In this document: one piece after another, positions 8,101-17,189 of the stretch
Layout: each line of letters begins with the position of its first letter
Position numbering within the stretch: position 1 is the first letter of the stretch
Assembly (NCBI GenBank): GCA_003427395.1
Contig: BFEA01000196.1
Location: 1,680,569-1,706,387, forward strand
Direction: 5' to 3'
Source: Chara braunii
Taxonomy: Eukaryota > Streptophyta > Charophyceae > Charales > Characeae
Length of the DNA: 25,819 nt
Notes under the pieces: model-generated
What the model saw: only the letters and a program-made list of their open reading frames with translations
Database searches by the model: none
Told to the model about the DNA's origin: nothing
Made by a program: the position numbers and the translations under genes

Positions 8101-9390
8101 TGTGCTGTCTTCCATTCGGAGTGTTAGCTGTGCGGAAAAGAGGCCCAGAAAAACAGCAAGATGGGGTGTGCCAAGGATTTTTAGAAATTGAGTGTGGGGA
8201 CACAGACGGAACTGAAATCCCCCGTGTTGGTCCAATGGAGCAAGTCGATCGTTTTCGCACGTCGCAAAATGCGCGCGCGGTAGCAGGAAGAGAGGGAAAG
8301 ATCCAAATTCAATTCAAAAAGTATTGTCGTGCCTCCCACTGGGCTACAGCCCGTCGTTTAGAACAGAAGGGCTTGGGCACGCTTCGCGTGTCCCGTTTTC
8401 GTANCAAATCTCGTCGTCGTTCGCTGGTTAGTTCTGAGTCTGACGTGGAGGGTCTCAGCCGCGTGGCTCTCTCTTTATGCTCGTCTTCGCTCCGCACACG
8501 GTAGTGAAAACCCCTGGACTCGTAGTGATCAAAACGCTGATATTCGGTGCAAAGAGTGCACGGCCAGTGGGGTTCTACTGCCGTCCATGGAATAACAATT
8601 AACTCATTAAATGACAACAATATCGAGTAAGGTGGGAAGTGCGTATCGATAATAACAAACCCGCTTCTACAAACCCAGAACAGCGGTTGGCCGGAGGGAA
8701 GTAATACTGCCCGCCGATTTGTGCAACGGCTTCTCGTACGTCCCACTCACATACACGTGTCCTTTCCTCACTGTAAGGAAAAGGTCGCGTTGGGATGGAA
8801 GGTACGAAAGGCTGGCGCCCAATCGAAGGGTACTTGTCGGTCCACATATCAATCAATATCAAAATATCATGAGACGTCATTAAGAACAAAAGCAATTCGC
8901 GCGTCCCCCAATCAATTTTTTTGACACAAGAGAGAGAGTAGACACAGATCAGCTTGATCACGCATATGGCTACGGGTCCGATTAGTTCAACACAACGTAG
9001 GTCCCTGGGTGCCTTGTTTCTCAGGGCCGCCTCGTGGTTCGACTGTTGATGTCGTGCACCATAAGGCAGATGGCCTACGCAGTGCAAACATAGCTACAGA
9101 TCTAAACACTCTTGCATTTTCGAACAAAATCCCGACGATAATCGTCTAATCAACAAAAGAGTCACATATTTCATTCATGCATTCACTGCGGAAGGTGCAA
9201 AAATGAGACATGCACCAGAAAAGATGGGTCGCATTGCACAGTACACACGTATCCACCGTTCACAAGACAAGAAGGCGGGGTCCTTGCGTAGGATTACCCA
9301 GGAAACTAATGGAAGAGTTCCGGAAGAAGTTCTTTTATGCAAGGGGAGCACCCGATTTGCTTCTACTTAGGAGAGAAAGCGAGAGATAAT
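8101..9390. other. Probable LTR-containing stretch without a recognisable gene
   Basis: This follows the PBS and so should begin with the gypsy 5' LTR, but the matching LTR is outside the window and no end can be fixed. One base is undetermined at 8404. On the minus strand an open stretch (8309-8560) reads a Cys-x2-Cys and then a basic, Ser/Arg-rich text (WPCTLCTEYQRFDHYESRG). Another open frame (8599-9087) gives WDVREAVAQIGGQYYFPPAN. Either could be an exon or chance; neither resembles a family I know. Confidence 0.35.
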
Positions 9391-9403
9391 CAATCGAGAA
9401 ACA

Positions 9404-9631
9404 TCACCATTCGAAAGTAGAGAAAAGAAAAGGGGGGAGAGAGAGATAGAGAGAGAGAGTCGAGGTAGGTGATGACCAGATCTGGGAGAGAGACATTCGA
9501 CATGACCACCATGCACTCACGCCAAAGGTAAAGATCCGCAACAACAAAGGCGCTTTCGCCGTTAATTCCAATATGGCCCCGGGCCAATCATCGAACCTCA
9601 TACCCGCACCGACGATCCCGACCGCCGCGTG
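9404..9631 (-). CDS. Possible short exon, unrecognised
   Basis: An open minus-strand frame lies downstream of the promoter-like region. It reads VGIVGAGMRFDDWPGAILEL and then KAPLLLRIFTFG, followed by GTGAGT, a good splice-donor sequence, at about 9520. Beyond that donor the frame runs into CT-rich low-complexity sequence. The upstream limit is an in-frame TAG just before 9631. No ATG other than 9601 is available, and I see no matching acceptor or second exon with confidence. It may be chance; it is listed because of its place after a TATA box. Confidence 0.2.
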   Translation of the reverse strand, partial: HAAVGIVGAGMRFDDWPGAILELTAKAPLLLRIFTFGVSAWWSCRMSLSQIWSSPTSTLSLYLSLPPFLFSTFEW

Positions 9632-9851
9632 CTAACTTACACCATTGCGATCGTCACCCTGTTGTCGTAAGCTCGACACGGTTCGCCCGGATCCCACAGT
9701 CCGTCGTGGCGATCAAGCGCTCAACCGGCCAGCCTATCATCAGCCCGATAGGACTTTCCGACTCGCATGAACACACTCTGCCTAGCCACTGCTTCCCGGA
9801 AGCTGGCTTAGAGTCGAGAACGTAAGAGAGATTTGCGGACGAGCTTGCGGG

Positions 9852-10045
9852 TTTTATAGTTGCAACAGGAGAGATAGAAGGGGGAGAAGGCGACAGGAAA
9901 GCTGAGGTGTAAGAGCGGAAGCAGGAGGAGAAGACTTTGAGAAGAGTGCTCTACGAACGCCATGCTGATCCCTCGGAACTCAAGGTTCAACCAATCAGAT
10001 TCGTCGCGCGATAAGAAGGTCCTATCGATCCACGCACCTGATTGG
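9852..10045 (-). promoter_or_regulatory. Promoter-like region: TATA box with two CCAAT boxes
   Basis: Read on the minus strand, there are CCAAT boxes at 10045-10038 (CCAATCAG) and 9998-9991 (CTGATTGG, inverted), then CTATAAAACCCG with TATAAAA at 9858-9852. The two CCAAT octamers form a perfect inverted repeat. Spacing from the nearer CCAAT box to TATA is about 130 bases. This would drive transcription leftward, toward the gypsy relic. Whether it serves an LTR or a lost gene is not clear. Confidence 0.4.
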
Positions 10046-10079
10046 CGAGCGGGAGTTATCGGGGGATCGACCGGGCGTC

Positions 10080-10746
10080 GTACGCCAGACTTAAAGGGTG
10101 AGAAGAGAAAAGGCGCGAGAGGTGGCGCAAGACGGGTCGAAGATTCAGATGATCAAGAAAAGGAAATGGGCGCACGAAAGCAAGGCGGGAGAGAGAGAGG
10201 GAGGAAGAAAAACAGTTACGGGGAGAGAGAAAGAGGAGGGAGAAGGAAAGGGAGTGCGGGGAGGGGACGATCCGGGGGACAGAGAGGAGGAGGCTTTTGC
10301 ATGCATGGCGCCGTCAAAAAAAAAAGAAAAAGGCACCGAAACAGTTAGAGCTGGCTCCTAATTCAAAATTGAAATCACCATATCTGCGCGCAAAAAAGCG
10401 ACGCGGAAGAGAAAATCCTACGCCTATTCGTGTCTGATCGAAATTCCAAAAGTTTTCCCCCACGCGCCCAAGAACATTTACACACCCAAAAAGGACACGT
10501 CGACGTTCCGCTTATCCCGGAGTTTCCAACTACCGAGCCCAATTCCCAGCACGCTCGCTGAGGCGTGCGCAATTTTCCATGTATTTCTTGACTTTGCAAA
10601 AGGAAAAACAGAACTCAGCAGTCGAAAAAGCTCTCGAGAAAAAAGGAAAATGCAGCACCCGAAAGCAAGAAATCAAAACGGGGTTTTTCCTGGGGTTGGT
10701 AGGATATAAGCAAAAGAAAGGGTAAGAAAGATAGCTTGGGTTTGTG
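10080..10746. other. Purine-rich low-complexity DNA, no gene
   Basis: From about 10098 the plus strand is strongly AG-rich (AGAGAGGGAGGAAGAAAA types). Open frames here translate to Lys/Arg/Gly/Glu strings and are compositional artefacts. From 10350 to 10746 the sequence is ordinary, with no recognisable feature. Confidence 0.6.
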
Positions 10747-10756
10747 AAGTGGTTCG

Positions 10757-10804
10757 TCACACACAGACACAAATTCACACACACAGACACACAAATTCAC
10801 ACAG
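10757..10804. repeat. Short CA-rich tandem repeat
   Basis: CACACACAGACAC followed by AAATTCACAC occurs about twice in succession with small changes. Confidence 0.7.
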
Positions 10805-10904
10805 TTCCTATGGACGGCGATTCAGGCGAGTTGGATGGAGGCCGCAGACCCGATGCGGAGGGCGATGATGGGGCGGGTGATGCCGACAGTCTTGCACCTG
10901 CGCA

Positions 10905-11914
10905 CAGTTTCGGGCAGACAGAGAAACTCTTTGAGCTGCCAGTAAGAACCACGTACACAATGATCAGGCCCAGGGTGGATGTTCACGCAGGGGTAGGGGG
11001 CAGTTGGAAGAGACGCCTTAACCCAGGTGACGACCAAGTTAAAGGTCGGTAGTGGTTCAAAGGGGTGAAGGAGAGACTGGCGAAATTAGCCTCTCTACAG
11101 TGGCAAATCAAACATAGATGACTCCTCACTAATAACTGGATCACCGACATAACGAACCTGGACCCGAAGGGGGAGGCCCTCCCATGGTGCAAATCCTGAT
11201 GCGTGAATCCCGAACCGTAGAATATGTGAGACACTATAACATATTTTTCTCCAATGCCGAGGGGCTGTTCTAGTGTGGCGATGGTGGGACCGCATTTGGT
11301 CACAACTGGGCACCGATGAGGAGTGGTGGGAAGCAATTTTGTTAGGAGATTGGAGAAGGCCACAGGCATCCCGCTTTGCCAACAACCTTTTTTCCACGAC
11401 CATAAAGGCGGTGGTTTGGACGTTGTGGTCAAGGTGGTGTGTATTCGGCCAGGAAGGGGCCAGGATAGGAGAAGGGGAAGTGGCGGACATAGTCAAGCAA
11501 TTTATTGAAGCAGAAGTAAGGGCGCAATGGACAAGGGTTCAGGAAAAGACGGAACATCTCACACAAAAAGCAGACATTATCAAGGAAATTCAAACCTTTT
11601 GCACAGATTGGCTGGTGGGGGAAAGGGGTGGTGGGATAGCGCAGGTCGAAAGGCCTGGGGAAAAGGGGGACGAGGGGGAAGGTGGTGCCTTCACCAAGGA
11701 CTACAAGCTCAGGTTTCATGGTTGGCTGCAGGTCGAGCCCATCATTCCGTTGAAGAGCCCCGAGGGATTATCAGATATGTTTCTCCCGGCAGTCACAGCA
11801 ATAGTAGAAATACAAGGGTTTGGTCAGGAGTCGAAACGAGCCAGGGTTAATGGTGTGGGAGGAGTTCAACGGGACGCTGGTCTCAGTCTCACAGCAAACA
11901 GCTCCAGAACATAG
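10905..11914 (+). pseudogene. 3' relic of an L1-like LINE ORF2 (zf-RVT knuckle and C-terminal tail)
   Basis: The plus strand matches, piece by piece, the C-terminal end of the minus-strand LINE at 20.7-21.8 kb: RTTYTMIRPRVDV against KATYRLMRPKINV, LAKLASLQWQIKHR against PAKFVSLQWQIVHR, and PWCKSC against SWCNSC. HIFLQC of the zf-RVT knuckle follows, then VVWTLWSRWC against VLWALWNKRC. The long open part (11273-11914) continues into a tail domain with EVRAQWTRVQEKT and LRFHGWLQVEPIIPL, also shared with the other copy. Stops interrupt it at about 11050, 11117 and near 11200, with small phase changes. There is no similarity before ~10900, so this copy is 5'-truncated, the usual fate of LINE insertions. 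Confidence 0.85.
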
Positions 11915-12270
11915 GACCACCAGTCATCACAAGGGTATCAGCTTGGCAGTTGGGACTGTGTGGTTAAAATGACTGCAGTGGTGGGTAGGGATAGCTGGGG
12001 GGGAGAAAGGAACCCGTGGGTAGTAGTTGGTATCCGGCGCCTGACACAGGACGAAGAGGTTCGCTTCCTTTCTACCTTAACCTGCTCAGTTAATCCTCTG
12101 GCTCCTAGAGAAATGCTCGCAGGCGTCTCTCAGAACCCTTTTTTTTTTTCCCTACAACAACCTCCTCCAGTGCTAGAGGTGATGGTAAGAGCATAGATCG
12201 TCTCCAGCGCCACAGGTAAGTCTCCCTGGCCTCCGCCAACCATCTCTCTCTCTCCAACACTACTCTAGCT
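11915..12270 (+). other. Probable LINE 3' untranslated region, no gene
   Basis: This follows the end of the LINE tail frame in the same orientation. No coding signal is seen; it contains a run of ten T and a short CT stretch. No poly(A) tail or target-site duplication could be found to close the element. Confidence 0.4.
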
Positions 12271-12271
12271 C

Positions 12272-12340
12272 CTACTAGCGCCCAACGCTGAGGACTACTG
12301 TTAACGCTACTAGCGCCCAGCACTGAAGACTACGCTAACG
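12272..12340 (+). repeat. Imperfect tandem repeat, 35 + 34 nt
   Basis: Two adjacent units both begin CTACTAGCGCCCA and end with TAACG (12272-12306 and 12307-12340), differing at a handful of positions. Confidence 0.75.
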
Positions 12341-12467
12341 CTAGTACTACTCCTGCAGCGCTCCTCCAGTCTGAGAGTGTTGCTGCCGAAACCTGAAGAC
12401 TACTGCCTGCCTCCTGAACTGCACGTGAAGTGCCTGGGAAGTCCCTATGAACTACCTGCAGCCTGCA

Positions 12468-12501
12468 GGGCGGGCCAGTCTTATATAGTGCTGGCCCGTC
12501 C
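12468..12501. repeat. 11-bp hairpin around a TATATA loop
   Basis: GGGCGGGCCAG (12468-12478) pairs with CTGGCCCGTCC (12491-12501), with one G-T pair. The 12-base loop contains TATATA. Confidence 0.75.
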
Positions 12502-12617
12502 AGGAGTCTGCTCTTGCCAATGCCAAAACGTACCAGACCCTGGCGTTGAAGCTCAAACAAGGGTTGTCTTGAAAACAGGCCCAAAATGGCCTGTGCTAAA
12601 ACCCTGGTCTGGTGCCT

Positions 12618-12657
12618 CAATTTCAGGGCAGGTTGATCTTATGAGGGCCTGAAATTG
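12618..12657. repeat. 10-bp inverted repeat
   Basis: CAATTTCAGG (12618-12627) is matched exactly by CCTGAAATTG (12648-12657). It lies at the border between GC-rich sequence and AT-rich sequence, so it may mark an element end. Confidence 0.65.
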
Positions 12658-12686
12658 GAAATGAAAAAACACATAAGTTTCATAGT

Positions 12687-12777
12687 TGAATTTTAAAAAT
12701 TCAAATACGAAGTTAAAAAAAACAGTTTTTGCCTCCGGAAAATTAGTTTTTGAATTTTAAAAATTCAAAGACGAAGT
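12687..12777. repeat. Direct repeat of an AT-rich near-palindrome
   Basis: TGAATTTTAAAAATTCAAA followed by ACGAAGT occurs at 12687-12714 and again at 12751-12777. The unit is itself nearly palindromic about its centre. Confidence 0.75.
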
Positions 12778-12934
12778 AAAAAGAAAACAAAACAAAATTG
12801 TGCAATATAGTTCTTGACAAGATCTACAACGTCATATTGTTTGCTTTTTCTTCTAGATTTTTTTCAACTCCAAAAAAATTCCTGAAGGTTGCAGCCGCAC
12901 CTAGCCGCGCCTGGAGGGAAGGTGGCCGTGATCA

Positions 12935-12936
<2 letters not shown>

Positions 12937-13014
<78 letters not shown>

Positions 13015-13015
13015 N

Positions 13016-13106
<91 letters not shown>

Positions 13107-13134
13107 CAGCCTCTCTCCCTCTCTCTCTCTCTCT
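12937..13134. repeat. Long CT microsatellite with a CTAT block
   Basis: An almost pure (CT)n of about 140 bases, with one undetermined base at 13015, passes into (CTAT)n at about 13078-13107 and then back to CT. The Leu-Ser open frames here are artefacts. Confidence 0.98.
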
Positions 13135-13225
13135 GAGAGAAAACGAAGACGTAAAACGGGTGCAAAAAAAATTAAAAAAAAAACTCCGACATGGTTGCCA
13201 CATCCATCCCCTTCACCACACTTCA

Positions 13226-13720
13226 GGAATGGCCTTCATCGCCGGATTCTCCAAAGCTGCTGTTGCCGCTGGAACCGCTGTCATCATCAGTGGTCGGCGG
13301 AGGCTAGAGATAGTCGTTAGGCTGTAGCTGCCCACCCATCTGCGGCTCAGCGTGTGCATAGGTGGCAGCGATGGCTGCCCATCCCTACGGACCCACTGTC
13401 GGCAGTGTCGGGTCCCCGCCCCAACCGCCATTGAGTTGGTCCGGTGCAGTCGGGTGCGGACCCCATCTGTCACCTTCCACCATTAGCCCTTCCGTATGTG
13501 TCGTTCGTGACGCCGCTCCGATCGTAGACGGGGATGACTCCTCTCCTCCGGGTGTGGGGTCGTCACGAAAAAAAAAGGAAGGTGAAATAAAAGCAATAAA
13601 AAGCAACGCCGCGAACAAACGCACCAATCGACAGTGACACGACAAAAGTTGCACATGGCCCCTGCGCCGCGGTGGAAGTGCAAGATCGGAACATCGTTGT
13701 GTCACTTCTCGCACATCCAC
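13226..13720 (-). pseudogene. Unrecognised coding relic, acidic C-terminal end
   Basis: One minus-strand phase reads sensibly across two in-frame TAG codons (13387-13385 and 13306-13304) to a TGA at 13225-13223. The text includes DDPTPGGEESSPSTIGAA, HPTAPDQLNGGWGGDP, GWAAIAATYAHAEPQMGG and an acidic Ser/Gly/Asp-rich end (SFGESGDEGHS). Codon-like composition continuing across stops suggests a decayed C-terminal exon. It lies after the better preserved frame at 13819-14079 on the same strand; in between, another phase shows MCNFCRVTVDW, a possible zinc-finger piece. The two may be remnants of one gene or one DNA transposon with an internal deletion. I cannot name the family. Confidence 0.35.
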
Positions 13721-13818
13721 AGAGTGCGCAGCTGGCGGTTTGCATAACTAACGTCCATCCGGTCGTCACTGACAGACGTCACAACCAAATTCCCCGGACC
13801 CGCGAGATGTGACAGCCA

Positions 13819-14079
13819 TCAACCCCCTTCCGCCCACTGTCCAGCTCCCGGCATCACTATCCGTGCACCCTCCAACATTGATTGCATGGATTCGTACGCT
13901 AATGGCAACATGGCAGAGGGGGGCACCCAAGTGTCGTCATCTGGCAGGGGCTGTTGATGGGGTTGCAGATGGGCGTAAAGACTGGGGTCGAACCAGGGTG
14001 GGGCTTCGTTCCCATTACAGAACATCGGCCCTGCTCCCATGTCGTAAGTGTACCTCTCATGGTTATTCGCACCTGCCAT
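13819..14079 (-). CDS. Unrecognised 86-residue frame, possible N-terminal exon
   Basis: From the ATG at 14079-14077 an 86-codon frame runs to TGA at 13821-13819. Its text looks like real, disordered protein: MAGANNHERYTYDMGAGP, PPWFDPSLYAHLQPHQQPL, then DDDTWVPPSAMLPLAYES and an amphipathic end (MQSMLEGARIVMPGAG). It is rich in Pro, Gln, Met and aromatic residues, typical of N-terminal regions of plant transposases or transcription regulators, but no domain is visible. The frame is open much further upstream (to 14613), but that part is low-quality text. This ATG is therefore preferred. Related decayed coding text follows on the same strand at 13226-13720. Confidence 0.4.
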   Translation of the reverse strand: MAGANNHERYTYDMGAGPMFCNGNEAPPWFDPSLYAHLQPHQQPLPDDDTWVPPSAMLPLAYESMQSMLEGARIVMPGAGQWAEGG

Positions 14080-14858
14080 GATTGCTGTGGGCTTCCTATG
14101 CGATGTCGTGTTCGACAACCTCCGCTTGTTTGTCTTCGCACGACCACGCAGCAAACCAGACAGGTGCAAGAGGACGACGACCACAAGGACCAGCAAGATG
14201 ACACACAAAACGCAATCTTCCTGAGATGCCCTGCCATGAAACGGGACGTCACGGACACGGCGGCAACCTAGGAAGACGACAAGTGTGCTCTGAAGGGGAA
14301 GAAGAGCATGGCATTGGTGCAGAACGCCATACATTATAGTACCGCTGTCGCACATGTCATGTATGACATCACACGCACAGGCCAACGCAGGGAATGCAGC
14401 CCGCCACCGACCGTTCAAATTTGAACTGCCCAGACCAGACACCCTCTCGCCCCCCACCCCACCCTCCACCCCTGCTGCCTGCCAGCCCACTGCCCGCCTC
14501 CAACGGTCAGTCCGCTCAACTGCCATTCCCCCCCGCTTCCCCCACCCAAGCACAAGCCATACTCCAACGGGTACGCTGCCAACCAGCCGTTCAGAGGCCT
14601 TCCGGACGGCCAACCGCTAGACCTGCAACGGTCCACCAAAGAAAAATAAAAAAATTATCACCAGTCCTCGCACTTGAACTCAAGGCTCCTAGAGCTCCAG
14701 TGCGAATTTGCCCCCCCGGCACTTCAGTTTCGAGGGCTAGCACTAGAGAGCCCCAAAGTAGAAGCAACTCTGCGGCCAGGTTAGGGTGGGGTCGAACGAA
14801 GAATTTTCCTTCAACCCTTGAGTTCAAGTGGTGTCGAACGAGGCCCATAGTGGGATAG
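14080..14858. other. No gene recognised; contains a 14-nt palindrome
   Basis: The stretch is ordinary to C-rich sequence (14430-14550 is strongly C-rich on the plus strand). GTTCAAATTTGAAC at 14413-14426 is a perfect palindrome. No coding or RNA feature is supported. Confidence 0.5.
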
Positions 14859-14875
14859 GGCACGTTTGCCGTGCC
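14859..14875. repeat. Hairpin copy 1 beside the CT tract
   Basis: GGCACG-TTTGC-CGTGCC forms a 6-bp stem. It is followed by AAAGGCGCCGTCTCTC and then the CT microsatellite. A diverged copy lies at 15776-15792. Confidence 0.65.
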
Positions 14876-14897
14876 AAAGGCGCCGTCTCTCCCTGAT

Positions 14898-14898
<1 letters not shown>

Positions 14899-14959
<61 letters not shown>
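14899..14959. repeat. CT microsatellite entering the gap
   Basis: An uninterrupted (CT)n runs into the undetermined bases. Confidence 0.98.
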
Positions 14960-15439
14960 NNNNNNNNNNNNNNNNNNNNNNNNNNNNNNNNNNNNNNNNN
15001 NNNNNNNNNNNNNNNNNNNNNNNNNNNNNNNNNNNNNNNNNNNNNNNNNNNNNNNNNNNNNNNNNNNNNNNNNNNNNNNNNNNNNNNNNNNNNNNNNNNN
15101 NNNNNNNNNNNNNNNNNNNNNNNNNNNNNNNNNNNNNNNNNNNNNNNNNNNNNNNNNNNNNNNNNNNNNNNNNNNNNNNNNNNNNNNNNNNNNNNNNNNN
15201 NNNNNNNNNNNNNNNNNNNNNNNNNNNNNNNNNNNNNNNNNNNNNNNNNNNNNNNNNNNNNNNNNNNNNNNNNNNNNNNNNNNNNNNNNNNNNNNNNNNN
15301 NNNNNNNNNNNNNNNNNNNNNNNNNNNNNNNNNNNNNNNNNNNNNNNNNNNNNNNNNNNNNNNNNNNNNNNNNNNNNNNNNNNNNNNNNNNNNNNNNNNN
15401 NNNNNNNNNNNNNNNNNNNNNNNNNNNNNNNNNNNNNNN
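14960..15439. other. Assembly gap, 480 undetermined bases
   Basis: All positions are N. The gap is bordered by CT repeats on the left and CA repeats on the right, so it is probably a microsatellite that could not be assembled; its true length is unknown. Confidence 0.99.

Positions 15440-15507
<68 letters not shown>
15440..15507. repeat. CA microsatellite leaving the gap
   Basis: An uninterrupted (CA)n runs from the gap end to about 15507. Confidence 0.98.
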
Positions 15508-15510
<3 letters not shown>

Positions 15511-15512
15511 CC

Positions 15513-15603
15513 TCCGGACGCGTTGGTTTCTGTGCAAAATTGGAATGAATCTACCGTCGGTGGAGGAAAATTCATGTCGATTTTGCACAGAACGCGCCGG
15601 GGT
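15513..15603. repeat. Imperfect inverted repeat of about 30-nt arms
   Basis: Left arm: CCGGACGCGTTGG then TTTCTGTGCAAAAT and GAATGAAT. Right arm: ATTCATG, ATTTTGCACAGAACGCG and CCGG. The right arm is the reverse complement of the left apart from a few bases and a 3-base insertion. The loop is about 20 bases. It resembles the tip of a foldback or MITE-type element next to the CA tract. Confidence 0.7.
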
Positions 15604-15826
15604 AAAAAAAAAGGAAAAAAAAAAGAGAGAGAGAGAGAGAGAGCCACACCAGTCTCTAAATGTGAGAAAGACAAAAATGTCGAGGGTGCATCTGGCCATG
15701 TTCTAAGCGGAAGTTCTCTCTGTTTGCACATTTCAGGAGTGGTGTGGCCATACCCAGAGAGAGAGGACGAGACACGGCGCTTTTGCTGCGCCAAACGCGC
15801 CGTCTCTCACTCTCTCTCGCTGACGT

Positions 15827-15859
<33 letters not shown>

Positions 15860-15957
15860 GACGCTTGCTCGCTCTCTCTCGCGGGCGCGCGCGCATCTAC
15901 CCGTTATTTCTCTTCCTTTCTCTGCTTGAATAGCGTTTTTTTTTTTGTTTTTTTTTT

Positions 15958-15999
<42 letters not shown>

Positions 16000-16000
16000 T
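15604..16000. repeat. Low-complexity block: GA, CT, CG, poly-T and GTT repeats
   Basis: It holds GAGAGA near 15622-15642, CT-rich sequence at 15800-15860, an alternating CGCGCGCG at about 15883-15893, T-rich sequence from 15936, and (GTT)n at 15960-15998. No gene. Confidence 0.9.
15776..15792. repeat. Hairpin copy 2, compensatory change in the stem
   Basis: GGCGC-TTTTGCT-GCGCC is followed by AAACGCGCCGTCTCTC and CT repeats, like copy 1 at 14859. The A-T pair of copy 1 is a G-C pair here. Confidence 0.65.
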
Positions 16001-16245
16001 CATTTTCTTGGACGACCCCACCGTGTTAGCCGGCGGCTTATATGTTGCTGCGGCCGAAAGGGAGGGGGAAAAGAAAACGAAAGGGAGGGAAAGAAAACCA
16101 AAAAAACCCGAAAGGGGAGAGAAAAATCCATCCAACACACGAAGATAACATTTGCAGACTGCGCTTGGAACTTGGCTTCGTTCTGCAATTGCGATTTTGC
16201 TGCGGTGGAGGCCAGCAGCTTCTTCGTCTCGCATCTGTCCATCTT

Positions 16246-16370
16246 GCCTACCTTCCTACTGTTTTCAGTGGACCCGCCATAAGGCTGAAAACAGTACAAA
16301 GGTAGGCAGCATGGTGGGTCCACTGACCGTCGACAGTGGACCCACCATCAGTGTGATGGTGGGTCCACTG
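16246..16370. repeat. Nested foldback of alternating 15-mers
   Basis: A 23-nt arm at 16246-16268 (GCCTACCTTCCTACTGTTTT, then CAG) pairs with 16285-16307 at 21 of 23 positions. Overlapping it, CAGTGGACCCACCAT and its reverse complement alternate: 16266-16280 (one base different), then reverse at 16311-16325, forward at 16334-16348 and reverse at 16356-16370. The last three are identical 15-mers in alternating orientation, able to form either of two hairpins. Confidence 0.9.
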
Positions 16371-17189
16371 AATTGCACTGTGTCACGTTCATCTCTATTC
16401 CTGTTTATCGGGTAGCTTGTACCAGAAGACATATGATTGTTGACATCTGTCATCTCTGCATCTGTTTTGATGTATCAGCAGGAACGGAGCTGCACTTGTC
16501 AGGAAAAGGGGTCAGGTACGGAGTGAAGAAAGAGGGGGGGGACTCAGTTGCGCAGAGGTCGGAAAACATTGTCAAAAAAGCTGTCAATACACTGTTGATT
16601 GGGAAGGAGAGGAATGGAAAACTGTCCCAAGGTCCAGCGAACTTAACGCGCATCCATACTCACTCCTTAGGAGAGGGAGACTGCTACCGGTGCCTGCTCT
16701 CTTATCAGCACCCCTACCAGCTGATCGGGTTGTTCTTTTTTTTTTTTTTTTTTTTTAAACAAAAAAAGGAGAGGGAGAGGCTCTCCTTTTTCCACTTTGG
16801 GGGCATTGTGCGCATTCATGGCCCAGGGAAGAAAAACTCTCCAATGGTGACAAGACGTAGTGACCTCGTGAGGCTCGTGATGATTTTTCTGAGTTGTGGT
16901 AATATCCCCTGAATCCATTCCTTCGGCACCTTCGGCACTCACCCATGTGGTAGAGGCCCCCTAATCCTAAGGGACTCCCTAAGGCTTCCGTAATTTCTCG
17001 CGGCGCACTCCTGCTCCCACTATCGTACCTCAGTGTCTACCACTCCGGATGGTCACCCTCCAGGCAGGGGGTCACCTGACCGAACCGTGGTTGTAGGTAC
17101 CAGGGCTAAGTTGAGTCCCACACACCCCACTCGGCCCCGATCCAAGCATATTTGAGCCAGCCTTGTCGCCCAGGTACTTCAGGTGCTAC
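16371..17189. other. No gene recognised; poly-T and an 11-bp hairpin
   Basis: 21 T at 16736-16756 are followed by a hairpin: AAAAAGGAGAG (16763-16773) pairs with CTCTCCTTTTT (16781-16791). The poly-T could be the A-tail of a retro-insertion on the minus strand, but no target-site duplication was found. The rest is unremarkable. Confidence 0.5.

Noticed and set aside
9962-10361. Lys/Arg/Gly-rich frames on the plus strand
   Set aside because: Purine-rich low-complexity DNA is open in several phases at once; there is no sign of selection.
12798-13320. Long Leu-Ser open frames through the CT tract
   Set aside because: They are simple translations of (CT)n and carry no protein information.
13980-14000. 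GTCGAACCAGG as a minus-strand tRNA B box
   Set aside because: No matching A box or clover-leaf; the bases belong to the coding relic.
14591-15861. Several long frames crossing the gap
   Set aside because: They consist of undetermined bases and Cys-Val, Arg-Glu or His-Thr dipeptide runs from microsatellites.
15926-16282. Plus-strand frame with a poly-Cys or poly-Val stretch
   Set aside because: It is produced by the GTT repeat and T-tract.
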